A stretch of 64,000 nt of DNA from Thermohalobaculum sp039184865 (lineage in GTDB: Bacteria > Pseudomonadota > Alphaproteobacteria > Rhodobacterales > Rhodobacteraceae), in the NCBI GenBank assembly GCA_039184865.1, contig JBCDAV010000022.1, positions 1 to 64,000 on the forward strand, given 5' to 3'. Made by a program: the position numbers and the translations under genes. Shown here one piece after another: positions 1-9,565 of this stretch (the first letter of the stretch is position 1; every line of letters begins with the position of its first letter). The notes beneath the pieces are model-generated. The model was not told the origin of the DNA and searched no databases. It was given only the letters and a program-made list of their open reading frames with translations.

Positions 1-47
1 AACTCGTAGAACAGCGACCCTTGCGCAACCTGCCTCGGCCCCATCAT
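1..47 (-). mobile_element. 5' end of an IS transposase running off the left edge (partial)
   Basis: Read leftward from the ATG at 47, the first codons give MMGPRQVAQGSLFYE. This is the usual opening of IS1182/IS5-type DDE transposases (MMG-x-RQ...LFY-F). Only 15 codons lie inside the window, so catalytic residues cannot be seen. Upstream on its strand the sequence carries GTTGAAAAACCC (plus-strand 108-119), which looks like the terminal-repeat sequence of such elements, so the element's end may lie near 120. The family call rests on a short stretch and on memory of the family. Confidence 0.6.
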
Positions 48-241
48 CCGCTCGATCCTCCTGGTCTTGGATCGATTGAATCAGGCGCTCACAGCTGCTT
101 CAAGGCCGGGTTTTTCAACACCATTCCGCCATACTTGCGCCTTGCGGCCTACGCTCGTGCGAGCATCGTGGGAACATTTGTGGGGACGATCTAAGGCGGT
201 TAATCTAAGTAATTGAAATATATATCACATAACCAATAAGG
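48..241. other. Non-coding stretch between IS fragment and tRNA-Ser, with an AT-rich tail
   Basis: No supported gene. The part up to about 120 probably belongs to the IS. From 190 to 241 the sequence is strikingly AT-rich (a run of AATATATATCACATAA type) against a GC-rich background. A GGGAACA...GGGGAC motif at 169-187 resembles one next to the other tRNA gene in the window (61577-61596). Sequence directly beyond a tRNA 3' end is a common integration point for tyrosine-recombinase elements. No integrase is visible here. Confidence 0.4.
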
Positions 242-331
242 TGGCGGAGAGAGCGGGATTCGAACCCGCGATAGAGTTGCCCCTATACACGCTTTCCAGG
301 CGTGCGCCTTCGACCACTCGGCCACCTCTCC
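242..331 (-). tRNA. tRNA-Ser(GGA), CCA encoded
   Basis: The reverse complement begins GGAGAGGTGGCCGAGTGG, has a CTGGAAA anticodon loop (anticodon GGA), a long variable arm typical of class II tRNA-Ser, a GCGGG-TTCGAAT-CCCGC T arm, and the acceptor strand TCTCTCC with discriminator G. CCA is encoded at 242-244. It reads TCC and TCT codons. The acceptor stem pairs fully, with one G-U. Confidence 0.96.
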
Positions 332-638
332 GGCGCGCGGACGTTATGTCTAGAAAGGGGCGAATGCAAGCGCATCGCGCAGGCCGCGCGAGCGCAGCAC
401 GCCACAAGCTGACGGTCAGCAAGCAGGCCGACCATTTGTCGGTGCCCTTGCGAACGATCGGACAAAAGAAGCGACCCGGTGCAAGCAGATGTGGACCTCT
501 ATCAATCCTGTTGATTGGCACGATTTTCAGCGACACGCGCATGGCGATGGTTTCCTGGCGGTGTCGATCGTATGATCATGGTGCTTTGCACCGCCGTATT
601 GGCGGTTTTCTTGGTCTTCGGACGGATTCGTCCCGTAT
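332..638. other. Intergenic stretch between tRNA-Ser and the IS5 transposase
   Basis: About 300 bases with no reading frame I can support. Frames that cross the tRNA are chance openings. Part of the left side probably contains the tRNA-Ser promoter (the tRNA is read leftward from 331). The portion next to 639 should contain the left end of the IS, but I could not find a convincing terminal inverted repeat. Confidence 0.4.
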
Positions 639-1724
639 TCAGGCGGTGATTGCGCCTCCGATTTGGACAAGTCGGCGGATATTGTAGGCGATGTTGGCTA
701 CGCCGATCTTGGTTCTGGCACGAGCGACACCGATGGTCGGGACTGCCAAGCCCATCATGTGCTTCTGGACAGCGAACACGTGCTCGATTGGGGCGCGGTG
801 CTTGGATTTCGTGCTGTTGCCGCGCTTGATATGCTTCGGCATCGGTCTGCCCGCAGGCTTGCGATGATGGACATGGCTGACGAAACCGCGGCGGGCCATG
901 AACGCCTCATTGGCTTTTGAACGGTAGGCAGAGTCGGCCCAGACGCCTGATCCGGTGTTGCTTGTGTCCAGCAATCCCCGGCGCAGCCTGCGCCCATCGT
1001 GGCGGGCTGCATCGGTGACGTCCCAACGGCGGATGAAGCGGAACGCCTTGTCGATGCTTGCGTGGTTTTTGTAGCCGAAGCTCGGGATTGCAATGTCCGG
1101 CGGTGCGGGGCCGCCGTCCTTGGGTGTCTTTGCCTTGCCGAATTGCACGGTCCATCGAGCGTCCACATCCTTTTGCCGCGCCTTGGCCGGATCGTCAGGC
1201 CAGATCTCGGCGGCGGTCTTGCTCTCCTTGACGGCTTGCTTTTCCTCGTCCGTGTTGCGCTGCTTGGGGGCAGCAACCAACGTGCTGTCGATCAGTTGCC
1301 CGGACATGGCGATGTATCCGGCTTCGCGCAGGGCGACATCAAACCGGGCAAATAAGCCGTCGATGGCCTTCGCCTTCGTCAGCCGCTCGCGGAACGCCCA
1401 GATCGTTTTAGCGTCGGGTACTTTGTCCTGCAGCCCAAGACCCAGAAACCGCATGAAACTCAGCCGATCCGAGATCAGGAACTCGGCGCGGTCATCCGAG
1501 AGATTGTTCTGTGCCTTAATGATCAGGATCTTGAACATAAGCACCGCGTCGAACGGCGGGCGACCGCCTTTCTTACCGTCCGAATACGCCAATGAATTGT
1601 CCAGATCGGCACGGAACATCTCGAAATCCACTCCTGCGGCATAGGCTTCGAGCTGATCGCCCAGATCGCTCAGCCGTTTCAGACGATTGTCGATGTCGAA
1701 AAATCCTGCCTGCCGAACCATCAA
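639..1724 (-). mobile_element. IS5-family transposase (DDE), apparently intact
   Basis: 361 residues, the normal length for an IS5-group transposase. The N-terminal region has the GRPPFDAVLMFKILI...LSDDRAEFLISDRLSFMRF-type block seen in the family. Candidate catalytic residues are D146 (QLIDSTLV), D264 (VWADSAYRS) and E314 (APIEHVF), with the Y/R/E-type spacing of IS4/IS5 enzymes. The C-terminus NIAYNIRRLVQI is also typical. The frame has no stop or shift, so it may be active. It lies downstream of pbpC and does not interrupt it. Terminal inverted repeats and the target duplication could not be assigned by eye. The element should be about 1.2 kb, between roughly 600 and 1800. Confidence 0.9.
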
Positions 1725-1817
1725 GATAACCTCTCCAAGACCGGCTCAGTGAATCATCCATCAGTCGGATTGACGAGGTAAATCGACGTCCTCAGGTAAG
1801 ATCAGGTCGCAAGAACC

Positions 1818-3917
1818 TCATTGCATAAGAGCGCTCGAACGATCAGAGCGACCATATCGGTCGACAACGGAAATCGTGACATGACCCGGACCATCCGGGC
1901 TCCAGGACAGTTCACGCTCGATCTCGCGGGTCGCGACCGGTCGTCCATTCACGAACCACGTGAAGGGCGGCTTGCCGCCGCGCAGCTTCAACGCGAGCGG
2001 TGCGCTCGGTCGAACCTGAACCTTCGCATTGTCCGGTGGGAAAACAATCTCTGGCTGATCGATCGGGCGAAGTACCCCTCCCGAAGCAACCGTTCGCAAT
2101 GGAGGCGGCAATTCGCTCGCGGGCACCGTCAGAGCGTCTTCCGGGGCCTCGGCAAGTGGGGTCGGCGTGGGATCGATCACGGAGAACGCTCGGAACAGCA
2201 ACGGCGCGGCTGCGGAGATACCGGTCATTCCAGGCACGGGCGCGGCGTCCGGCCGACCGGTCCAGACTCCGACAACGTACTGCCCATCGAACCCGACGGC
2301 CCATGCGTCTCTGTTCCCGTATGATGTCCCCGTCTTGAATGCGATCCGCCCATTCGAAGCGTCGAGCGGCGCAGGGGTTCCCGCCAGCACATCCGCGACG
2401 TGCCAGGCCGCCTGGTGCGAAAGAATTTGGCGCGGGGACCGAGTCTCACCCGGCCGAAGCGTCAGGGGATGCGCCGAGCCCTGATTGGCAATTCCCGCGA
2501 AAACAGACACCAGATCGCGCAGCGACAATCCGACACCGCCGAGCCCGATGGCAAGCCCGGGCCTGCTGTGCGGTGGAAGAACCGGATGCGCTCCAGACTG
2601 CCGCATCCGCGCCATCAGAGCGATCGGTCCGACCGCGTCGAGAAGCGTCACGGCCGGGATGTTCAGCGAGAGCTGCAAAGCCGTACGAACCGACACCGGG
2701 CCGCGATACTGACCGTCGAAGTTCGTCGGGCGATATTGCCCGAATGAGGACGGGCGGTCGTCGATGATGCTCTCGGGATGCGCGATGCCCGCTTCGAAAG
2801 CCATGCCGTAGATGAGCGGCTTGAGCGCCGATCCGGGCGAGCGCACGGCCCGCGTCATGTCGACAAAGCCGCCGCGCATGGTTTCCTGAATTCCGGGAGA
2901 CCCGATGGACGCCAGAACCTCGCCCGTCCGGTGGTCCGCGACGATCATGGCCGCCGACGCAAACGGTGGCAGCGTCGCTGCGTGATCGGAGATCAGGCGT
3001 TCGAGGGGTGCCTGCAGGTCTCGATCCAGTGTCAGAGCGACAGATTGTGCTTCAATCCGAATCCGATCCGTCTCGTGCAGCGCAAATTGCGGGAATGGGA
3101 TGCGCCGGTTTGGTATCCTCTCGGACCTCGCCGCATCCGCACTTTCCCGCGAGATCACGCCCTTCTTTGCGATCCGGTCCAGCACCCGATTGCGGGCGGC
3201 GCGCAAGCGCTCGGGAAACCTATCCGGCCGCCGTGCCTCCGGCGATTGCGGCAACGCGACCAACAGCGCGGCCTCTGCCGGCGTCAGCCGATGAGGTTCT
3301 TTCCCTAGCCACGTCAGCGATGCGGCCCGAATGCCCTCGAGGTTGCCGCCGAATGGCGCGAGCGTCAGATAGAGATCGAGGATGTGTTGCTTCGAAAAGC
3401 GCCGCTCGAGTGCGAGAGCGAGACGGATTTGCGAGAGTTTCCCTGCGAAGGATCGGGTGGTGCGCCCCTGCAGCAGCCTCGCGACCTGCATGGTGATCGT
3501 CGAAGCACCGGAAACCAGGCGGCGATACCAGACGGCCTGTGCGGCCGAGCGCACGAGGGCCACCGGATCGACGCCGCCATGCCGGTAGAAATGTCCGTCT
3601 TCATAAGCGATCAGTTGCGCAAGATACCCCTGATCGACCCGGTCATGCGTCGCCGGGAGCCGCCAGATCCCGTCACCGACCTGCCACGCGCGCAGCAATC
3701 TGTCTTCGCGATCAAGCGCTGTTGCCGAGATTTCCGGCGACAGGTCGGGTATAGGCGCGAGCCGGACCCAGCGCTCGAACCCGGCGCAAAGCAGCGTCGC
3801 GATCAGACAGCTTATGATCACGAACCGTTCGACCACAAAACGACGCGTATCCTCAGCGATCTCTCGCTCACCGCCGCTCTTTGGTCGCTTGGTCAAGATC
3901 CCGCCACAGGTTCTCAA
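1818..3917 (-). CDS. pbpC: Penicillin-binding protein 1C
   Basis: A 699-residue bifunctional peptidoglycan synthase of the PBP1C type. A membrane anchor lies at about residues 29-47. A GT51 glycosyltransferase domain follows, with E106 in YEDGHF and the EGIRAASLTWLGK block. The transpeptidase domain has S363-x-x-K366 (SALK), SLN at 417-419 and KTGTS at 528-532. A PBPC-type C-terminal beta domain (from about 620) is complete. The start is a TTG whose last bases form TTGA with the stop codon of the upstream alpha-2-macroglobulin gene, so translation is probably coupled. The pairing of pbpC with a thioester A2M is widespread in Gram-negative bacteria. The A2M is thought to trap invading proteases while PBP1C repairs the breached wall. 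Confidence 0.95.
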   Translation of the reverse strand: MRTCGGILTKRPKSGGEREIAEDTRRFVVERFVIISCLIATLLCAGFERWVRLAPIPDLSPEISATALDREDRLLRAWQVGDGIWRLPATHDRVDQGYLAQLIAYEDGHFYRHGGVDPVALVRSAAQAVWYRRLVSGASTITMQVARLLQGRTTRSFAGKLSQIRLALALERRFSKQHILDLYLTLAPFGGNLEGIRAASLTWLGKEPHRLTPAEAALLVALPQSPEARRPDRFPERLRAARNRVLDRIAKKGVISRESADAARSERIPNRRIPFPQFALHETDRIRIEAQSVALTLDRDLQAPLERLISDHAATLPPFASAAMIVADHRTGEVLASIGSPGIQETMRGGFVDMTRAVRSPGSALKPLIYGMAFEAGIAHPESIIDDRPSSFGQYRPTNFDGQYRGPVSVRTALQLSLNIPAVTLLDAVGPIALMARMRQSGAHPVLPPHSRPGLAIGLGGVGLSLRDLVSVFAGIANQGSAHPLTLRPGETRSPRQILSHQAAWHVADVLAGTPAPLDASNGRIAFKTGTSYGNRDAWAVGFDGQYVVGVWTGRPDAAPVPGMTGISAAAPLLFRAFSVIDPTPTPLAEAPEDALTVPASELPPPLRTVASGGVLRPIDQPEIVFPPDNAKVQVRPSAPLALKLRGGKPPFTWFVNGRPVATREIERELSWSPDGPGHVTISVVDRYGRSDRSSALMQ

Positions 3918-6900
3918 GGCGTCCCGGGCAGGATTTCGACCCGGCCGCTATCGGTCCAGGCGCGAAACTCCGGCCGGTACATGTCCTCAACCGTTGCTGC
4001 CGGATGGTGGAACGCGCCGGGTGAGACCGCGCGAACGATATAAGCGAGACGGAACTGTCCGCCAGACGCATTCACCGCGGCACGGAACCGGTCCGTCCGG
4101 AACTCCGCCATCTCGACTTCCTCGAGCGCGTCGACCCACTCTAGCCCGCGCACCGATCCCGATTTCAGAAGGTTCGGATTCTCGATCTCGAAGCCTGCAG
4201 GCAGCGGATCGTCGATCATCAGACGCCCCTGCTCCGTGCGCTCGGAGCTCACGTTCAAGACAACGGCCAGTCGCGTGTTCCGCGCAATCGTCTCCACGCC
4301 AACCGCGTCGCCCTCCAGCGTGTAGTACGCCCGCTCGATGCGGTAACCCTTGCCACCGGCTGGCTGCGCGGCCTCGGGCACCCCGAAGACAGTCAAAGCT
4401 GCGTCTATCGCTGTTCCAGCATTGGCAATCTCGATCGTTTGGCCAGAACTTGCCGATCGATCGTCGACAGAAACGACCGGCGTCTGCAGCGGCGCACCGT
4501 CTACCGTGAGGTTCTGAACCGTCCGGTCGAGCGATGCGGCGGTCGCCATCAGCATCCAGACTTTCTCCTGCGTCGATGTCCAGGTTTCGGCCCCGGCACG
4601 ATCCGCGACTGAGCGCAGAAGCGCCCGGTCGGACGCGACCTCGGACCCAGCCTCTGCCGCCAGCGCGAGCACAGCCGCCCCATCGCGCAAATGCGAACCG
4701 TAATCGTAGCGCCAGCCCCGTCCATCAGGCGTATCGGCCTTGGCCTGCGCCGAGGCCGCGCGGAACATCAGATCGGCGCGGCGCTGTTCACCGTAGCTCG
4801 CCAGTGCCGCGCCCAGTTGCGCCTTCGCCATGGGCGTGGCGAAGGCGTCTGCCTTGGCGTCTGCATAGTATCGGAGATCGCCGATGGACGCCGCACCTTC
4901 CCGCGCGAGGACCATCAAGGCATAGGCAACGTCTTCGCCGCCTTCGGTGAAATCGCCGGAATAGGAAATCTGGCTTTGCAGATTGTCCAACGCGGCGCGA
5001 AACGCGGTGTCCTGCACAGTGTGGCCGCGCGCCTTCGCCCGGCTGAGAAAGTCAGTGACATAGGCGTCGAGCCACAGGTCGCCGCGACCGGGACGCCAGA
5101 GGCCATACGAACCCCGACGCGACTGGTTGCGCAGCACTTTCCCGATCGCCTCTGAGATCCGGGTCTCGAGATCCGCAGCGGCCGTGAGCCCGAGCGCGTC
5201 GGACACTTCGGACAGATAGAGCAGCGGCAGCGCGCGGGACGTCGTTTGCTCGGTGCAGCCATAAGGGTAACGATCGAGCGCGGTGAGAAGACCAGGCGCG
5301 TCGAAAACCGCGAGCGGGCCAACCGCCAGGGTTGCGCGTGCCGTTCCCGCACGCATGCCGTCGAAGGTCGCGCGATCGATCTTCAGGGTGCCATTCTCCG
5401 AGAGCGTCAATCGCGATCGCCGAGCGATTTCGGGATCGTTCATGCGAACCGGCAGCAAGAGGTTCTTCGCCAGCGTCTTGCCGTCCGGCGTCGTCGTCTC
5501 GACCCTGATCTTGCTGTTGCCGATCTCGGCCGCCGTCATCGGCAGTGAGATCTGCCGGATCGCGCCGTCCGGCACGCTGATCGTCGATAGATCGCCCGGC
5601 ACGGAAACCGCGCCATCGCCCGACACTCTGATCGAAACGTCTCCGGACGGGCCGGACGCATGGGCGAGGTCCAGCAGTATTCTGCTCTGGTCACCGGGTG
5701 CGAGGAACCGCGGCGTTGCTGCCGAGACGACGATCGGGTCACGGACCAGAACGTCCTTCTCGGCATGGCCGACCGCACTGTCCGTCCAGGCGACGGCCAT
5801 AAGACGAACGGTTCCGTTAAAGTCCGGAAGCTCGAATTGCGCTTCGGCCGATCCGTCAGGCGCGACCTCGAGCACACCCGAGAAATACGCCACAAGCTCC
5901 TCGACCGGCGGCGCTGCCTTCAACCGCTGCGCCTCGGCATCGCCGCCCGATCGCAACCGCCCCAGCGTCCCGAGGTTGCCGTCGATCAGCTTACCGTAGA
6001 GATCCCGCATCTCGGTCCCGAGCCTGCGCTGGCTGAAGTAGTACTTGTCCGGCGCGGGAGACTTGAAACTTGTCAGGTTGAGGATCCCGACATCCACCGC
6101 AGCAAGGGTCACTTGCGCCTTGCTGCCCGGCTTCAGGTTCGCGATCCGGACAGCGACGGGGAGCGGTCCGCGCGGTGCCAGTTGATCCGGAGTATCGAAG
6201 CTGAGATCGAGAACGCGGTCTTCCGGATCGACCTCGGCCCAGGCGAGTCCGAGGGCACGGGCAGGGCTCTGCGTTGCATCCGACGGCCGGATCAGGGTCG
6301 ACGTGACATAGGCGCCGGGTCCCCATTCAGCGGTGACGGGAAGATCCACCGTCGTCTCTCCAGCGCTGACATCGACGGTCTTCAGATCGATCACGCGGTT
6401 GTCGACAACGGCGATCAGGACCTTGCCCGCGTCGCGCGGCTTCAGCCGCAGCTTTGCGGTCTCACCGATCCGGTAGGCAGGCTTGTCCAGGCCGACTTCC
6501 AGGATATCGGGCGTCTCGGTCCCGGCGCCGCCGGTGTACCAGCCGGCGGTGAACTTGTATGAACTCGCGGTTTGCTCGCCCTGCAGCGTGGCCAGCTTCA
6601 GCTCGTACTCGCCCCACGCCACCGGGGCCTCCACGCGGTTCGAGCTATCGGCCGAAAGCGCCATGATACCGTTCGCGATCTTCTCGCGCCGGGTGATCGG
6701 CTCATAGCGCCAGCGCCCGTCCAGTTCGTACCAAACCCATGTCCGGTCGATCCGGCTCAGGCTCCATCCGATCTCGGGCGCTGCAACGCGGCTGCCATCC
6801 GCGCCGACGGCGATCAGTTCGAACCCGGCATTCGAGCCTTCTTCGGCCTGGTCTTCGAACAAGGGCTTGATCCCGAGGCGAAGGCCGCCGGGCAGGACCG

Positions 6901-9391
6901 GCCGCGTCAACGAACGCTCGACCGGACGACCGGACGATTCGCGCACCTGCACGATCGCCGTCATCTCAAGCGGCCGGGTGCCCGCGTCGCCGTCCGGCAG
7001 CGTCAACGGGACTCGCGCACGCCCCTGCGCATCCGTGCGGCCCCCATCGATGCGCGTCGACAACCGGGTAGTCTCTTCATCCGCGAGACCAAATCGGAAA
7101 CCCGGATAACCGTGCAGGGTGGCGGTGCTGGTCAGCCGCACTTCGCCTTCCACCGGCAAATCGGCGCCGGGCGCGCCATAAAGATAGCGCACGTCCAGAT
7201 CGACGATTGGGGCGGCCGCGGGGTTCACCGGCTCATCCGGCAGAGTCAGATCGAAAGCGAGCTTCTCGGGGACGAAGTCCTCGACGAGAAACGTGATCTG
7301 GCGGACCGGCTTGGCCTTGGGGTCGGTGTAGAGCTTCAGGCTCCAGGTCCCGCGCAGCGCCCCGGTCCCGAGGCGAACCGACCAGCTTCGGCCACCAGCG
7401 CCCTGATCGTTCAAAACCGTGCGGCGGTACTCGACACCGTCCGGGCGGCTCACGACCGCCGTCAAAGGCAGGTCTGCAATGGCATTGGCAGCACCGTCCC
7501 GCGTGAGCGCTGTGAGATGCACGACTTCGCCCGGCCGGTAGACGCCGCGCTCGGTGCTCGCGAAGACATCGACCGGACCGGGAACCGGCCGCCCGGCCAC
7601 GCCGCGATCGGAAAGATCGAAACCCGGCTTCGAGAGATCGAGAAAGGCGAAATCGCCATCGCGTTCTACCGTGAGAAGCGCGGGAGCATCGCCCCCGGTG
7701 CCGCGCGTCAGACCGGGCGCAAAACGCACGTAACCGTCCGCATCGCTTGACGCCTCGCCGAGGATCTCGTTGTTGCGGGCGATCAGGCGAACCTTCGCGT
7801 CGGCGACGGCCTCTGCCGACGAAAGGGCGCGGACGAAACCGTGTACGCCGTCGGATGCGCTCATCGATGCGAGGCCGAGGTCCGTGACGATGAACCACTG
7901 GGTGGCCGCGCGCTCCCAGGTCGATTCCTCGCCCGGCACCCGCGCCGTCATCGCATAGACGCCGGGCTCGAAGGTTTCTATCGCATCGCCGATGGGCAGT
8001 GCTGTCGTCGTATCGCCGTTGACCTCGCCGCTGACCTCCGCCGTGCCCTTCCAGACAGCGGAGCCGAATTCACCTGCCAGACTGTCCTCGCGATAGCGGT
8101 TGATCGCCTCATCGAACAGGTTCGTCTGCATCGCGTTCAGCAGGTTGCGCTCGCCGATCCGGTGGATTTCGATCTCCACACTGTCGAGATTGACGGTCAC
8201 GACGGGGATCGATGCGGTCGATGATTTCGGAAGCACATAGGCACGCCCCACAAAGCGCACTGACGGCGAGCGGTCGCGCACATAGGCCTCGACCGTCGCG
8301 GTCTTGCGCAAGGTCTCGCCTGCGCCCGACTTGAGCCCGCTGCGCACAGCCATCGAGTATCTCAGACCGTGGCGGAAACCCTCTGCGCAAAGCTGGTTTC
8401 CCTGCGCTTCGACGGCGATTTTCGTTTCACCTTCGACGGCCACGTAAGGCGCGTAGTCGATGCCGCCGTCCGACAGCGGTTCCGAAAAGTCGACGCAAAT
8501 TCGCGGGCTGGCCGCATCGGATTCGACGCTGTGGCCGACGACACGGAAGCCGTATTTCTCCTCGGCGTCGTCCAGCAGTTTCGCGGCTTCATCGCGCGGA
8601 GCGACCGACTGCGCCAGCCGCAGCGTCGGGATCATGTCGCGCCCCCGGCCGCGCGGCTCGAGCGCCCGCGCCACTGTCAGCAACGACGATGCGCGTGACG
8701 CAGCGCCTTCCGAGCGAAGATAGGCGTTCAGGGCAGCCGAGAGGCTGTCCCGTTGCAGGCGTCGGCGCTCCTGAGAGTTTTCGCTTCTGATGCTGCCCCA
8801 GACCCGCGCGAGATCGCGCCAGCTATCCGCACGATCTGCAACGGAAACAGCAGCCGAGAGATGCTGGGCCGCGTTCTCGAGGTCGCCGGCTGCCTCCGAG
8901 GCCGCGGCGGCACTGTGCAGGGCATCGACGGACTGACCATTCGCCGCGACGCGTCCGCCTAGCGAGCCGGCCAGTTTCGCTGCCTGCGCGATCAGTGCGT
9001 CCGGCAGAAATCCGATCTCCGCGCGCCGCGCAGCGGCTTTCTGCCGTGTGGCATCGGATGTCTCGATCATCCGGGACGAGATCGCGCCGTCAAACGCATC
9101 GACGCGTTCGACACCGGACTTCAGGAAACAGGCTTCTGCGCGCGTGTTGTAGGTCAGCGCCTGACAGGCCGGGTTCCCGTAGCAGGCATCGCGGCACGCC
9201 TTGAAGGTCGTGTCGAAGATCGACCCGATATCGCCGCCGTAGAAATCCTGTCCGATCGCGGTCACGATGCGCCGGTCGGGCACTGGGTCGACGGTCTCCT
9301 GCGCAGTCGCGGTGTGGACCGGCAAGCTCGTGAGGACTGCAACGGCAGCCGCACCAACGGCGTGGCGCATGGCGATCAGTCGGACACCCAT
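3914..9391 (-). CDS. Bacterial alpha-2-macroglobulin with PAN/Apple-like N-terminal domain
   Basis: Large periplasmic protein of 1825 residues. The start at 9391 (MGVRL) follows GGGAG 8 bases upstream and gives a signal peptide ending near TATA-QE (residue 30). The open frame continues upstream to 10879 only as antisense of the next two genes. Residues about 45-100 hold a cysteine-rich PAN/Apple-like module (C66, C70, C76, C88). MG domains follow, then the thioester motif GCTEQ with C1379, the TED-type helical region after it, and a C-terminal receptor-like domain. The intact CxEQ means it can in principle trap attacking proteases covalently. It overlaps pbpC by 4 bases. An N-terminal Apple-like module is less common than plain MG domains and may bind protein or glycan. 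Confidence 0.93.
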   Translation of the reverse strand: MGVRLIAMRHAVGAAAVAVLTSLPVHTATAQETVDPVPDRRIVTAIGQDFYGGDIGSIFDTTFKACRDACYGNPACQALTYNTRAEACFLKSGVERVDAFDGAISSRMIETSDATRQKAAARRAEIGFLPDALIAQAAKLAGSLGGRVAANGQSVDALHSAAAASEAAGDLENAAQHLSAAVSVADRADSWRDLARVWGSIRSENSQERRRLQRDSLSAALNAYLRSEGAASRASSLLTVARALEPRGRGRDMIPTLRLAQSVAPRDEAAKLLDDAEEKYGFRVVGHSVESDAASPRICVDFSEPLSDGGIDYAPYVAVEGETKIAVEAQGNQLCAEGFRHGLRYSMAVRSGLKSGAGETLRKTATVEAYVRDRSPSVRFVGRAYVLPKSSTASIPVVTVNLDSVEIEIHRIGERNLLNAMQTNLFDEAINRYREDSLAGEFGSAVWKGTAEVSGEVNGDTTTALPIGDAIETFEPGVYAMTARVPGEESTWERAATQWFIVTDLGLASMSASDGVHGFVRALSSAEAVADAKVRLIARNNEILGEASSDADGYVRFAPGLTRGTGGDAPALLTVERDGDFAFLDLSKPGFDLSDRGVAGRPVPGPVDVFASTERGVYRPGEVVHLTALTRDGAANAIADLPLTAVVSRPDGVEYRRTVLNDQGAGGRSWSVRLGTGALRGTWSLKLYTDPKAKPVRQITFLVEDFVPEKLAFDLTLPDEPVNPAAAPIVDLDVRYLYGAPGADLPVEGEVRLTSTATLHGYPGFRFGLADEETTRLSTRIDGGRTDAQGRARVPLTLPDGDAGTRPLEMTAIVQVRESSGRPVERSLTRPVLPGGLRLGIKPLFEDQAEEGSNAGFELIAVGADGSRVAAPEIGWSLSRIDRTWVWYELDGRWRYEPITRREKIANGIMALSADSSNRVEAPVAWGEYELKLATLQGEQTASSYKFTAGWYTGGAGTETPDILEVGLDKPAYRIGETAKLRLKPRDAGKVLIAVVDNRVIDLKTVDVSAGETTVDLPVTAEWGPGAYVTSTLIRPSDATQSPARALGLAWAEVDPEDRVLDLSFDTPDQLAPRGPLPVAVRIANLKPGSKAQVTLAAVDVGILNLTSFKSPAPDKYYFSQRRLGTEMRDLYGKLIDGNLGTLGRLRSGGDAEAQRLKAAPPVEELVAYFSGVLEVAPDGSAEAQFELPDFNGTVRLMAVAWTDSAVGHAEKDVLVRDPIVVSAATPRFLAPGDQSRILLDLAHASGPSGDVSIRVSGDGAVSVPGDLSTISVPDGAIRQISLPMTAAEIGNSKIRVETTTPDGKTLAKNLLLPVRMNDPEIARRSRLTLSENGTLKIDRATFDGMRAGTARATLAVGPLAVFDAPGLLTALDRYPYGCTEQTTSRALPLLYLSEVSDALGLTAAADLETRISEAIGKVLRNQSRRGSYGLWRPGRGDLWLDAYVTDFLSRAKARGHTVQDTAFRAALDNLQSQISYSGDFTEGGEDVAYALMVLAREGAASIGDLRYYADAKADAFATPMAKAQLGAALASYGEQRRADLMFRAASAQAKADTPDGRGWRYDYGSHLRDGAAVLALAAEAGSEVASDRALLRSVADRAGAETWTSTQEKVWMLMATAASLDRTVQNLTVDGAPLQTPVVSVDDRSASSGQTIEIANAGTAIDAALTVFGVPEAAQPAGGKGYRIERAYYTLEGDAVGVETIARNTRLAVVLNVSSERTEQGRLMIDDPLPAGFEIENPNLLKSGSVRGLEWVDALEEVEMAEFRTDRFRAAVNASGGQFRLAYIVRAVSPGAFHHPAATVEDMYRPEFRAWTDSGRVEILPGTP

Positions 9392-9565
9392 CGACGGAAC
9401 TCCCTGTTTCGCGAAAGTGGCGAAGTCTCTCACGGTAGATGAGTCCAGTCGATGGCAGGACGGCGGAAAATTTCTGCAGCGAATGCGCGGAATGCGGCGG
9501 CATCGTCCCGGGACTGGACAAGGCGCGATCCTGCGGACAGGCTGCGGGAAACATGGGAGGACGCG

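Noticed and set aside
613..1742. GGTCTT...AAGACC as terminal inverted repeats of the IS5-family element
   Set aside because: Only 6 clear matches; it would leave just 18 bases before the transposase start, too little for this family.
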